A stretch of DNA of 64,000 bases from Rhodoferax koreense (lineage in GTDB: Bacteria > Pseudomonadota > Gammaproteobacteria > Burkholderiales > Burkholderiaceae_C). Both the position numbers and the translations under genes were made by a program. Position 1 is the first letter of the stretch, and each line of letters opens with the position of its first letter. The stretch is from positions 4,960,001 to 5,024,000 of the forward strand of contig NZ_CP019236.1 in NCBI RefSeq assembly GCF_001955695.1, given 5' to 3'. Under the pieces are notes generated by a model. The model was not told the DNA's origin and did no database searches. It worked only from the letters and a program-made list of their open reading frames with translations. This document shows positions 17,783-25,912 of this stretch, in pieces.

Positions 17783-18907
17783 TTATCTGCGCAGACGGCG
17801 GGCCTTGACGGCCTCCGACAGGATGTCCAGCGCCTGCAGCGACTGGTCCCAGCCGAGGCAGGCGTCGGTGATGCTCATGCCGTACTCGAGCGCCTGCACG
17901 TCGTTCTTGCCGGGCGTGAACTTCTGTGCGCCGCCCTGCAGGTGGCTTTCGATCATCAGGCCGAAGACATGGCGCGAACCGCCCGCCACCTGGCCGGCGA
18001 TGTCGCGCGCGACCTCGATCTGGCGCTCGTGCTGCTTGCTGCTGTTGGCATGGCTGCAGTCGACCATCAGCGTGGCCGGCATCTGCGCCGCGGCGAGTTC
18101 GGCACAGGCCGCGCTGACGCTGGCGGCGTCGTAGTTCGGCGCCTTGCCGCCGCGCAGGATCACGTGGCAGTCCTTGTTGCCGTTGGTCTGCACGATGGCG
18201 ACCTGGCCGTTCTTGTGCACCGACAGGAAATGGTGGCCGCGCGCCGCGGCCTGGATGGCGTCGGTGGCGATGCGGATGTTGCCGTCGGTGCCGTTCTTGA
18301 AGCCGATCGGCGCCGACAGGCCAGACGCCAGCTCGCGGTGCACCTGGCTTTCGGTGGTGCGCGCGCCGATCGCGCCCCAGGCGATCAGGTCGCCGATGTA
18401 TTGCGGCGAGATCACGTCGAGGAACTCGCTGCCTGCGGGCAGGCCGAGGCGGTTGATCTCGATCAGCAGCTGGCGCGCGATGCGCAGGCCTTCGTCGATG
18501 CGGAAGCTCTCGTCGAGGTAGGGGTCGTTGATCAGGCCCTTCCAGCCGACCGTGGTGCGCGGCTTCTCGAAATAGACGCGCATCACGATCTCCAGCGTGT
18601 CGGCGTATTTGAGGCGCTGCTCCTTCAGGCGGCGCGCGTATTCGAGCGCGGCCACCGGGTCGTGGATGGAGCACGGGCCGATCACCACCAGCAGCCGGTC
18701 ATCGTTGCCGGCCATGATGTTGTGGATGTTCTGGCGGGTGTCGGAGATGAGGGTCTCGACCGGCGTACCGCGGATCGGGAAGAAGCGGATCAGATGTTCA
18801 GGAGGCGGCAACACGTTGATGTCCTTGATGCGTTCGTCGTCGGTTCGGCTGGTTTTTTCGACGTTCGCATACCAGGTATCGCTGGCGGGGGCGGTTTTGT
18901 TGTTCAT
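17783..18907 (-). CDS. aroG: 3-deoxy-7-phosphoheptulonate (DAHP) synthase, class I
   Basis: 374 residues; condenses PEP and erythrose-4-phosphate in the first step of aromatic amino acid synthesis. Class I AroG/F/H features include VVIGPCSIHDP, VMRVYFEKPRTTVGWKGLI, PIGFKNGTDG, VDCSHANSSK and YGMSITDACLGW. ATG 18907 has a good AGGAG site; the longer frame to 19021 reads the leader terminator as a Phe-rich extension and is rejected. Expression is probably controlled by the attenuation leader at 18953-19086. Which aromatic amino acid feeds back on the enzyme cannot be read from the sequence. Confidence 0.95.
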   Translation of the reverse strand: MNNKTAPASDTWYANVEKTSRTDDERIKDINVLPPPEHLIRFFPIRGTPVETLISDTRQNIHNIMAGNDDRLLVVIGPCSIHDPVAALEYARRLKEQRLKYADTLEIVMRVYFEKPRTTVGWKGLINDPYLDESFRIDEGLRIARQLLIEINRLGLPAGSEFLDVISPQYIGDLIAWGAIGARTTESQVHRELASGLSAPIGFKNGTDGNIRIATDAIQAAARGHHFLSVHKNGQVAIVQTNGNKDCHVILRGGKAPNYDAASVSAACAELAAAQMPATLMVDCSHANSSKQHERQIEVARDIAGQVAGGSRHVFGLMIESHLQGGAQKFTPGKNDVQALEYGMSITDACLGWDQSLQALDILSEAVKARRLRR

Positions 18908-18952
18908 CGTGATGGCTCCTGCTGGTTCGTTGGGGTGAAAAAGAAAACGCGC

Positions 18953-18986
18953 AAAAAAAAAACCGCCGGTGGTCCGGCGGTTTTTT
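18953..18986 (-). terminator. aroG attenuator: terminator stem
   Basis: On the minus strand a 13-bp stem (six A-T pairs plus CCGCCGG/CCGGCGG) with loop ACCA is followed by ten T residues, ending 46 bases before the aroG start. The 5' arm CCGCCGG can alternatively pair with CCGGCGG inside the leader peptide (plus-strand 19031-19037), giving an antiterminator. Terminator, antiterminator and aromatic-codon peptide together form a classical attenuator. Confidence 0.9.
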
Positions 18987-19017
18987 GGAAGAATCCGTAC
19001 GCTTTTTTCAGGTACGT

Positions 19018-19086
19018 TCAATTCTCTCTACCGCCGGAAGCGCTTGAGAACCAAAAGTAGCTAAAGAAAAAGCTGACGTGATGCAT
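19018..19086 (-). CDS. aroG leader peptide rich in Phe/Tyr/Trp
   Basis: A 22-codon frame starting at ATG 19086 whose residues 6-13 read FFFSYFWF (five Phe, one Tyr, one Trp in eight codons), ending at TGA 19018-19020. Ribosome stalling on the aromatic codons would leave the CCGGCGG near codons 17-19 free to block the terminator stem. No clear Shine-Dalgarno sequence precedes this ATG; an in-frame GTG at 19104 (28 codons) is an alternative start. By analogy with the pheA and pheST leaders it would sense charged Phe/Tyr/Trp-tRNA. Confidence 0.85.
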   Translation of the reverse strand: MHHVSFFFSYFWFSSASGGREN

Positions 19087-19143
19087 GAGTGGCGAATGTA
19101 GCACAGCTTCTTGAGGGGTCGGCTCAGGGTCTGCCCGGGCGGG

Positions 19144-20616
19144 TTAGGCCGTGCCGCCAACGGTGAGGCCGTCGATGCGCAGGGTGGGCTGGCCGACGCC
19201 CACCGGCACGCTCTGGCCTTCCTTGCCGCAGGTGCCCACGCCGCTGTCGAGCTTCATGTCGTTGCCGATCAGGCTCACCTTCTTCAGGCATTCCGGGCCG
19301 CTGCCGACGATGGTCGCGCCCTTAACAGGGTACTGGATCTTGCCGTTTTCCACCCAGTAGGCTTCGCTGGCCGAGAACACGAACTTGCCCGAGGTGATGT
19401 CGACCTGGCCGCCGCCGAAGTTGCTGGCGTACAGGCCTTTCTTGATGCTGGCGATGATTTCGGCCGGCTCCTTGTCGCCGCCGAGCATGTAGGTGTTGGT
19501 CATGCGCGGCATCGGCACATGGGCGTAGCTTTCGCGGCGGCCGTTGCCGGTGGCGGGCACGCCCATCAGCCGCGCGTTCATCGCGTCCTGGATGTAGCCC
19601 TTGAGGATGCCGTCCTCGATCAGCACGTTGCGCTGGCTCGCATGGCCTTCGTCGTCCACGTTGAGCGAGCCGCGGCGGTCGGCAATGGTGCCGTCGTCGA
19701 GCACGGTCACGCCCTTGGCGGCCACGCGCTGGCCGATGCGGCCGCTGAAGGCGCTCGAACCCTTGCGGTTGAAGTCGCCTTCCAGGCCGTGGCCAATGGC
19801 CTCGTGCAGCAGGATGCCGGGCCAGCCCGCGCCGAGCACCACCGTCATCTCGCCGGCCGGGGCCGGGCGGGAATCGAGGTTGGTCAGCGCGGCGTGCACG
19901 GCCTGGTCCACGTATTCGTTGATGATGGCGTCGTCGAAGTAGGCCAGGCCGAACCGGCCGCCGCCGCCGCCCGAGCCCATTTCGCGGCGCACCGTGCCTT
20001 TGACCGAGGCCTCGGCGATCACGGTCACGCTCAGGCGCACCAGCGGCCGCACGTCGGCGGCCAGTGTGCCGTCGGCGCGCGCCACCATCACCACGTCGTA
20101 TTCGCTGGCCAGGCCGGCCATGACCTGCGCCACGCGCGGATCCTTGGCGCGCGCGAGTTGCTCCACCTTTTCCAGCAGCTTGACCTTGGCGGTGCTGTCC
20201 AGGCTGGCGATCGGATCTTCGCCACCATACAGGGAACGGCTCTTTGCTATCTTCTGTGTAGCAACCTTCGCGCGCCGGCTCTGCGCTGCGGATGAAATCG
20301 ACCGAACGGTGCGCGCCGCATCCAGCAAGGCCGCCTCGGAGATGTCGTCGGAATAGGCGAACGCCGTCTTCTCGCCGCTGACCGCACGCACGCCGACACC
20401 CTGGTCGATGCTGAACGAACCCGTCTTCACGATGCCCTCCTCCAGGCTCCAGCCCTCGCTGCGCGTGTACTGGAAGTACAGGTCGGCATCGTCGACCTTG
20501 TGCGCGGTGATTTCGGCCAGCGCTCTGCTCAGGTGGGCGGGGGTCAGGCCGAACGGCTCCAGCAGCAGGGCTTGGGCGGTGGCGAGGCGTGCAATGGTGG
20601 GTTCGCGAGAGATCAT
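19144..20616 (-). CDS. tldD: Metalloprotease TldD
   Basis: 490 residues of the TldD/PmbA family, which with TldE processes small modified peptides and the CcdA antitoxin. The zinc motif HEAIGHGLEGD, the preceding GWPGILL and the C-terminal GGGQVDITSGKFVFSASEAYW are visible. ATG 20616 is chosen over the slightly longer frame because of family length. The partner tldE/pmbA is not in the window. The aroG leader begins within 60 bp of its stop codon. Confidence 0.95.
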   Translation of the reverse strand: MISREPTIARLATAQALLLEPFGLTPAHLSRALAEITAHKVDDADLYFQYTRSEGWSLEEGIVKTGSFSIDQGVGVRAVSGEKTAFAYSDDISEAALLDAARTVRSISSAAQSRRAKVATQKIAKSRSLYGGEDPIASLDSTAKVKLLEKVEQLARAKDPRVAQVMAGLASEYDVVMVARADGTLAADVRPLVRLSVTVIAEASVKGTVRREMGSGGGGGRFGLAYFDDAIINEYVDQAVHAALTNLDSRPAPAGEMTVVLGAGWPGILLHEAIGHGLEGDFNRKGSSAFSGRIGQRVAAKGVTVLDDGTIADRRGSLNVDDEGHASQRNVLIEDGILKGYIQDAMNARLMGVPATGNGRRESYAHVPMPRMTNTYMLGGDKEPAEIIASIKKGLYASNFGGGQVDITSGKFVFSASEAYWVENGKIQYPVKGATIVGSGPECLKKVSLIGNDMKLDSGVGTCGKEGQSVPVGVGQPTLRIDGLTVGGTA

Positions 20617-20743
20617 CGAGGCATTTTTGCACACCTCGCCGCGTTCAGCATCGGCGAATCGAGGGTGGCCTGCCTCATTCCAGGGGCACCGTGGAACTGG
20701 CTTTGCCAGGCCACCGGTGCCGCCCCCTGCAAGGGGGTGAGAG

Positions 20744-20773
20744 CGACACGGAGTGCGCGACCTGGGGGTGTTC
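20744..20773 (-). repeat. Intergenic repeat, copy B (30 bp)
   Basis: The reverse complement matches copy A at 8174-8203 in 27 of 30 positions. It starts immediately after the rodA stop codon (minus strand) and continues into a CCCCCTGC/AAGGGGG hairpin at 20723-20737 in the rodA-tldD spacer. Confidence 0.7.
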
Positions 20774-21922
20774 TTAAACCACTCTGCGGCCCTTCGCCAC
20801 CGACATCAGAATCCCCAGCGCCATGCCCAGCGTCACCATGGCCGTGCCGCCATAGCTGATGAAGGGCAGCGGCACGCCCACCACCGGCAGGATGCCGCTG
20901 ACCATGCCGATGTTGACGAAGGCGTAGGTGAAGAAGATGGTCGTCACACTGCCGGCCAGCAGGCGCGAGAACAGCGTGGGCGCCTCGAGCGCGATCATCA
21001 GCCCGCGCAGGATCAGGAACACGAAGGACACGATCAGGAACAGGTTGCCGAGCAGGCCGAACTCCTCGGAATAGGCGGCGAAGATGAAGTCGGTGGTGCG
21101 CTCGGGAATGAACTCCAGGTGCGTCTGCGTGCCCTGCATGAAGCCCTTGCCGGTGACGCCACCCGAGCCGATGGCGATCATGCCCTGGATGATGTGGAAG
21201 CCCTTGCCCAACGGGTCCTTGCGCGGGTCGAGCAGCGTGCAGATGCGCTGCTGCTGGTAGTCGTGCAGGACCGGCCAGCGCACGCCGTCGGCGCAGATCT
21301 GCGACTCGAAGCCCACCACCAGCGCAATGCCGACCAGCGCCAGCAACACCGGCGGCGCGATCAGCTTCCAACTCAGACCGGCGAAGAAGATGACAGCCAG
21401 GCCCGCGGCCAGCACCAGCAGCGAGGTGCCCAGGTCGGGCTGCTTCATGATCAGGCCGACCGGCACGATCAGCAGCAGGCCGGCGACGATGAAGTCGAGC
21501 GAACGCAGCTGGCCCTCGCGCTTCTGGAACCACCAGGCCAGCATCAGCGGCATGGCGATCTTCAGGATCTCGCTGGGCTGGATGACCACGCCCAGGTTGA
21601 TCCAGCGCTGCGCGCCCTTCTTGGTGATGCCGAACAGGGCCACGGCCACCAGCAGGGTCACCCCGATCGTGTAGAGCGGCACGGCCGCCAGCATCAGCCG
21701 CTGCGGCGGGACCTGGGCAACGACGAACATGATGCCGCCGGCCAGCAGCATGTTGCGGCCGTGGTCGATGAAACGCGTGCCGTGGTCGTAGCCCGACGAA
21801 TACATGGTCAGCAGGCCCGCGCAGACCAGCAACAGCACGGCGAAGGCGAGCGGGCCGTCGAAGCCCCGGAACAAGGGAATGGCGCGCCGCCACAGGGGCG
21901 GCTTTTCAAATACAACGGACAT
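20774..21922 (-). CDS. rodA: Rod-shape-determining peptidoglycan glycosyltransferase RodA
   Basis: 382 residues, SEDS family, with about ten predicted membrane segments. Family signatures include KGAQRWINLG, QPSEILKIAMPLML, KQPDLGTSLLVLAAG, EERTTDF-like FIPERTTDFIFAAYSEEFG, and the C-terminal PFISYGGTAMV. It polymerises glycan strands with a class B PBP during elongation. The partner gene (mrdA) would be expected upstream but lies outside this strand's block. FtsW is less likely given the RodA-type IPERTTDFIFA and size. Confidence 0.94.
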   Translation of the reverse strand: MSVVFEKPPLWRRAIPLFRGFDGPLAFAVLLLVCAGLLTMYSSGYDHGTRFIDHGRNMLLAGGIMFVVAQVPPQRLMLAAVPLYTIGVTLLVAVALFGITKKGAQRWINLGVVIQPSEILKIAMPLMLAWWFQKREGQLRSLDFIVAGLLLIVPVGLIMKQPDLGTSLLVLAAGLAVIFFAGLSWKLIAPPVLLALVGIALVVGFESQICADGVRWPVLHDYQQQRICTLLDPRKDPLGKGFHIIQGMIAIGSGGVTGKGFMQGTQTHLEFIPERTTDFIFAAYSEEFGLLGNLFLIVSFVFLILRGLMIALEAPTLFSRLLAGSVTTIFFTYAFVNIGMVSGILPVVGVPLPFISYGGTAMVTLGMALGILMSVAKGRRVV

Positions 21923-22010
21923 GCCGAATTATCGGTGCTCGGCGCCGCCCGGCGCGCCGATCACCACGCGGCCGGGCGGGGCACGGACCCCAGGCCTGGC
22001 AGCGCTGGCC

Positions 22011-23579
22011 TCAACCGTGCTGGCGGAACGCGGTCACGGCCTGGTTGCGCAGGGTGCGCAGCAGCGCCAGTTCCTTCTCGTCAAGCACGATGCCGCCCGG
22101 CGCCGCGTGGTCGGCGTAGATGAGCGCGAACGGCATCTGCCTGGACGTCAGCGGCAGCAGCAGGAAGGCCTGCGCCTGCACGTGCTGGCGGTACCAGGCC
22201 GGCAGGCGCTGGGCGATGCGCGGCTCGGTGGTGTCGGCGATCAAGGTGTCCGCGCCCTTCAGGCAGACCGCGGCAAACAGGTCGCCGGGCGTCTTCAGCG
22301 GTACTTTCATTGCATGGGCGGTGGCCAGCCAGCCTTCGCCCAGGCCGAGCCGGCCGACCAGCGTATCGGTCTTGGCATCGCGCAGGCAGAACACGATGCG
22401 CTGGAAGGACAAGGCACGGAACATGGTCTCGATCACCATGCGCACCACGTCGTTGACCTGGAACGGCTCGCTCATCGCGGTGGCGATGTCGTGCACGCCG
22501 GCGGCCAGCAGATCGGCGACCTGCGGGCTGTTGCGCCGTGCCAGCGGCGCGAAGCCCGATTGCGCCGGGGGCGATGCCTTCAAGGCATGCGGGGCCAGCA
22601 CGTCTTCCTGCGGCACGGGCGGTGGCGGAGCTTCGGCCGGTGCGCACAGGAGCAGCTGGCTTACCGCCGAACCCGCGGCCGGCTGCAGGTTCAGCACCTC
22701 GACCAGCACCGCGAGTTTTTCGCGCGCCCGCGCCGTGGCCTCGAGGATTTCCTGCGGCGCAAGCGCCAGACAGCGCGCGTAGCGGTCGGCCACCTGGCGC
22801 AAAGGGCCGCCGCCCCCCTGCAAAAGTGCATCGACCACCGCATTGCCGGCCTGGGCCACCCAGCGCTGCCGCTCCGCGGGCAACTCGGGCGGACGCACCG
22901 GCGGCTGCCCGATGGGTTTGCGCATGCAGCGCTGCAGGCTTTCGGGCAGCCCCCACAGCCGGGCCACGCCGGTGCCGAACGCCTCGTAGCCCAGCCCCAG
23001 CACCTTCATCGCCGCGCCCTCCTCGCCGGTCTGGTACTTGCCGGTGTGCACGAGCTCGCGGATTTCGGCGGCCTCCAACGGGAAATAGAAGGCGGTGAGC
23101 ATGCGGCCCAGGTTCTGGAACATGGCGCCGATGAAGGCCTCTTCGCTCTCCGAAGACAACGCGCACAGCGCACTCGCCACCGAGCCGGCCATCAGCGCGC
23201 GCAGGAATTCCTCGCGCATGCGTTCGGCGTGCTTCACGTCGCGCATGTGCTCCAGCAGCACCAGGCTCAGCGCGAGGTTGCGCACCGCGTCGAAGCCCAC
23301 CAGCGCCACCGCCCGTGACACTGTGCTCACCGTGCCGCGGCCCGCGTGGGCGTAGTGCACGCTGTTGACCAGGCGCAACAGCTTCTGCGTCAAGGCCACG
23401 TCCTTCAAGACCTCGTGGGTGAGTTCGCTCACGCTCTGGCGCTCGGAATTGGTGGCGTTCTGGATGCCGGCCACCGCCGCGGACAAAGCGGGAAACTCGC
23501 CGCGGCGCTGCATGCGCTCGATCAGCAGGTCCAGCGGCGTCGGCAACTCGCCAGGCACGGTGGATGGCAAAGGCAGCAT
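22011..23579 (-). CDS. HDOD-domain signalling protein with C-terminal GAF-like region
   Basis: 522 residues. Residues about 12-220 form an HDOD domain (LPTPLDLLIERMQRRGEFPAL ... LKDVALTQKLLRLVNS ... ALVGFDAVRNLALSL). An Ala/Pro linker follows, and the last 180 residues read like a GAF sensor (VVRMVIETMFRALSFQRIVFCLRD). HDOD proteins take part in two-component and c-di-GMP signalling. The gene lies 16 bp downstream of a diguanylate cyclase, so the pair is probably one transcription unit. Confidence 0.85.
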   Translation of the reverse strand: MLPLPSTVPGELPTPLDLLIERMQRRGEFPALSAAVAGIQNATNSERQSVSELTHEVLKDVALTQKLLRLVNSVHYAHAGRGTVSTVSRAVALVGFDAVRNLALSLVLLEHMRDVKHAERMREEFLRALMAGSVASALCALSSESEEAFIGAMFQNLGRMLTAFYFPLEAAEIRELVHTGKYQTGEEGAAMKVLGLGYEAFGTGVARLWGLPESLQRCMRKPIGQPPVRPPELPAERQRWVAQAGNAVVDALLQGGGGPLRQVADRYARCLALAPQEILEATARAREKLAVLVEVLNLQPAAGSAVSQLLLCAPAEAPPPPVPQEDVLAPHALKASPPAQSGFAPLARRNSPQVADLLAAGVHDIATAMSEPFQVNDVVRMVIETMFRALSFQRIVFCLRDAKTDTLVGRLGLGEGWLATAHAMKVPLKTPGDLFAAVCLKGADTLIADTTEPRIAQRLPAWYRQHVQAQAFLLLPLTSRQMPFALIYADHAAPGGIVLDEKELALLRTLRNQAVTAFRQHG

Positions 23580-23595
23580 ATTCTCGCGACCCGGC

Positions 23596-25134
23596 TCAGC
23601 CGCCGAGCACGCGGTTTTTCCCGGTGCGCTTGGCGATGTACATGGCCTGGTCGGCGCGCTTGATGCCGTCGATCGCGGTCTCGTCCGGCGTGAGCTGGGC
23701 CACACCCGCGCTGAAGGTGATCAACACCTTCATGTTTTCGCGCAGAAAGAATTGCTTGGTGAGTTCACGCTGCAGCCGCGTCAGCGTGGCGATACCGTGC
23801 TCCAGCTCCGTGTCGGGCAGCAGGATCACGAATTCCTCGCCGCCGTAACGCGCCAGCGTGTCCTGGGGCCGCATGCATTCGCGCGTGACGTTGGCCAGGT
23901 GCGTCAGCGCGGCATCGCCGGCTTCGTGGCCGAGGTCGTCGTTGAGTTTCTTGAAATTGTCGATGTCCAGCAGCGCCAGGCACAGGTGGGTGCCCTTGCG
24001 CCGGGCGGTGGAGATCTCGCGCTGGATGGCTTCGTCGAGGCCGCGCCGGTTCAGCGCGCCGGTGAGCGGATCGTGGCGCGCCTGTGCGCTGACCCGGTCG
24101 AGTTCGTGATGGAGCTTGCTGATCTCGGCCTCCGCCGACTCGGTCTTCGCGCGCATGGCCTGCAGGTCGTCGCGCGAGCGCATCGTCTCCGAGGCCATGT
24201 GGCGCGTGGCGGCGATGGCGTTCTGCAGCACCGGACCGAGTTCCTCGAGGGTCTTGGCCTGCTCGATCTGGCGCGCGCATTCCTCGATGGTGCCGTGGTA
24301 GGCGCTGCTGGATTCGGTCATCAGCGAAAGCCGGTCGACGAAGGTGGCCAGCAACTGCTGCATCTGGGCCTGCGCCTCGTAGGCGCGGCCCTTGGCCTCG
24401 GCCTGTTTGAAGATCACGTCTTTCAGCCGCCGCTGCACGTCGTCCAGCCGGCGCAGGGTGAGCGGCGGGGTGGAGGCGTCGATCAGCGCGTCGATCTGGC
24501 CCTTGAGCCAGCGGTCGTCGAGGCACAACTCGGCGATGTTCTCGAACACCATGTGCAGCAGGTGCAGCAAGGTGGCGCGGATCTCGGATTGGTCTTCTGC
24601 CGTGAACGACAGGCGATGGCTGAAGTTGCCGAGCATGGTCTTCATGCGGATCAGGTCGACCGCGGGCTGGCGCAGCAGGTTGACCAGCTCCCGTGCCTGC
24701 TCGATGAAACGCAGGTCGTCGTTGCCCAGCGCGGGCAAGGCGTTTTCGATGAGCCTTGCGATCTGCTCCAGGAATTCGGGCGTGGCCAGCGGGCCGGCCG
24801 CCGGCGAAAGCGGCGTCAGCGGCGAGGGCTCGGTATTTCCGGACGACACCATGCCGAAGCCGGCAAAACCGATGAGCGCGTTCTGCACGCCTTCCCAGCT
24901 GCGCTGGTTGATCGCCGAATTGAGCAGGCCCAGGTGTTTTTGCTGCCCCGGGTTCTTGGCCGGCAGCACGCCCGCGATCTTGCGCAGGTGCTCGGAAGGG
25001 AAGTGCGCCGGCGCCAGGGTGCCGGCGACCTCGTGGTAGAGCACCTGGTAGTTGTCCGGCGTGGGCGCCAGCCTCTTCACCGCCAGGAGCTTGAACGTCT
25101 CGCGGGCTATTTCACTGGGGGAACGGTCTGACAT
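23596..25134 (-). CDS. Diguanylate cyclase (GGDEF domain)
   Basis: 512 residues. The C-terminal GGDEF domain has active-site GGEEF (431-435) and an upstream RPQD I-site (422-425), so it should make c-di-GMP with product inhibition. The preceding 340 residues are helical without a recognised sensor domain (ARHDPLTGALNRRGLDEAI marks the cyclase start) and include coiled-coil-like segments. No membrane segment is visible, so it is cytosolic. Start ATG 25134 has an upstream AGGAAAG-poor context, but the protein begins with the conserved SPSEIARETFKLL. Confidence 0.9.
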   Translation of the reverse strand: MSDRSPSEIARETFKLLAVKRLAPTPDNYQVLYHEVAGTLAPAHFPSEHLRKIAGVLPAKNPGQQKHLGLLNSAINQRSWEGVQNALIGFAGFGMVSSGNTEPSPLTPLSPAAGPLATPEFLEQIARLIENALPALGNDDLRFIEQARELVNLLRQPAVDLIRMKTMLGNFSHRLSFTAEDQSEIRATLLHLLHMVFENIAELCLDDRWLKGQIDALIDASTPPLTLRRLDDVQRRLKDVIFKQAEAKGRAYEAQAQMQQLLATFVDRLSLMTESSSAYHGTIEECARQIEQAKTLEELGPVLQNAIAATRHMASETMRSRDDLQAMRAKTESAEAEISKLHHELDRVSAQARHDPLTGALNRRGLDEAIQREISTARRKGTHLCLALLDIDNFKKLNDDLGHEAGDAALTHLANVTRECMRPQDTLARYGGEEFVILLPDTELEHGIATLTRLQRELTKQFFLRENMKVLITFSAGVAQLTPDETAIDGIKRADQAMYIAKRTGKNRVLGG

Positions 25135-25220
25135 AGGAAAGCGGCACTCTTGGCGGTTTTTGGCACGGGCGGGGCAATCGGGGGATCGTAACGAGAATGT
25201 AGGCGAAGTCCAAGCAATGC

Positions 25221-25258
25221 TTGACACTGGTTGCTCTGCCTTTGCTAGCATGCAAGCC
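25221..25258 (+). promoter_or_regulatory. Promoter of yqiA, possibly giving a leaderless message
   Basis: A perfect -35 TTGACA (25221-25226) and a -10-like TGCTAG (25243-25248, 16-bp spacer) place the transcription start within a few bases of ATG 25259; no Shine-Dalgarno sequence precedes either possible ATG (25250, 25259). Confidence 0.5.
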
Positions 25259-25861
25259 ATGCGCACGACCCATTTGCTGTACCTGCACGGCTTTCGTTCG
25301 TCACCGGGCTCGGCCAAGGCCAGGCAGATGGCGGCCCTGGTGCAAAACGCCCATCCCGCCGTGACATGGTGGTGCCCGCAGTTGCCGCCTTCGCCGCGCG
25401 AGGCGATGCGCATGGTGGCCGACGGCATCGCCGGCTGGCCCGGCGAGTGCATGGCGGTGGTCGGCTCTTCCCTCGGCGGCTTCTACGCCACCTGGGTCAT
25501 GGCGCAGACCGGCTGCAAGGCCGTGCTGCTCAATCCCGCGGTGGACCCGGCGCGCGACCTGCGCCGCTACATCGGCGAGCAGACGTCCTGGCACGACCCG
25601 CGGGAGCGCTTCTTCTTCCAGCCCGAATTCGTGGACGAGTTGAAGGCGCTCGAATGCCCCGCCACCCCCGGCCCGGCCGAGGCGGACCGGCTGATGGCCG
25701 TGATCGCCAAGGGCGACGAGGTGCTGGACTGGCGCGAGATGCACACGCGCTACACGCGCCATGCCGGTACGCGCATCAAGCTGCTCGACGGCGGCGACCA
25801 TGCGCTCGGCGACTTCGACGACCACATCGGCGAGATCATGGCCTTCCTGGCGCTGGCCTGA
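25259..25861 (+). CDS. yqiA: YqiA-type alpha/beta-hydrolase esterase
   Basis: 200 residues, UPF0227/YqiA family. It starts LLYLHGFRSSPGSAKA (oxyanion region), has the nucleophile elbow GSSLGGFYATW and the C-terminal Asp/His pair in GDEVLDW and GGDHALGDFDDH. These small esterases cleave short-chain acyl esters; the physiological substrate is unknown. An in-frame ATG three codons upstream (25250) is an alternative start. The RNase II-family gene follows 51 bp downstream. Confidence 0.88.
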   Translation: MRTTHLLYLHGFRSSPGSAKARQMAALVQNAHPAVTWWCPQLPPSPREAMRMVADGIAGWPGECMAVVGSSLGGFYATWVMAQTGCKAVLLNPAVDPARDLRRYIGEQTSWHDPRERFFFQPEFVDELKALECPATPGPAEADRLMAVIAKGDEVLDWREMHTRYTRHAGTRIKLLDGGDHALGDFDDHIGEIMAFLALA

Positions 25862-25912
25862 AACGCGGCAATGGCCGCAAAGCCGGCCGGCCCGCATGGG
25901 ACAATCCGGCCC

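Noticed and set aside
18908..19021. Phe-rich N-terminal extension of AroG
   Set aside because: The extension translates the attenuator's T-run and stem; the real start ATG 18907 has AGGAG and the family start. The true leader peptide is in another frame at 19018-19086.
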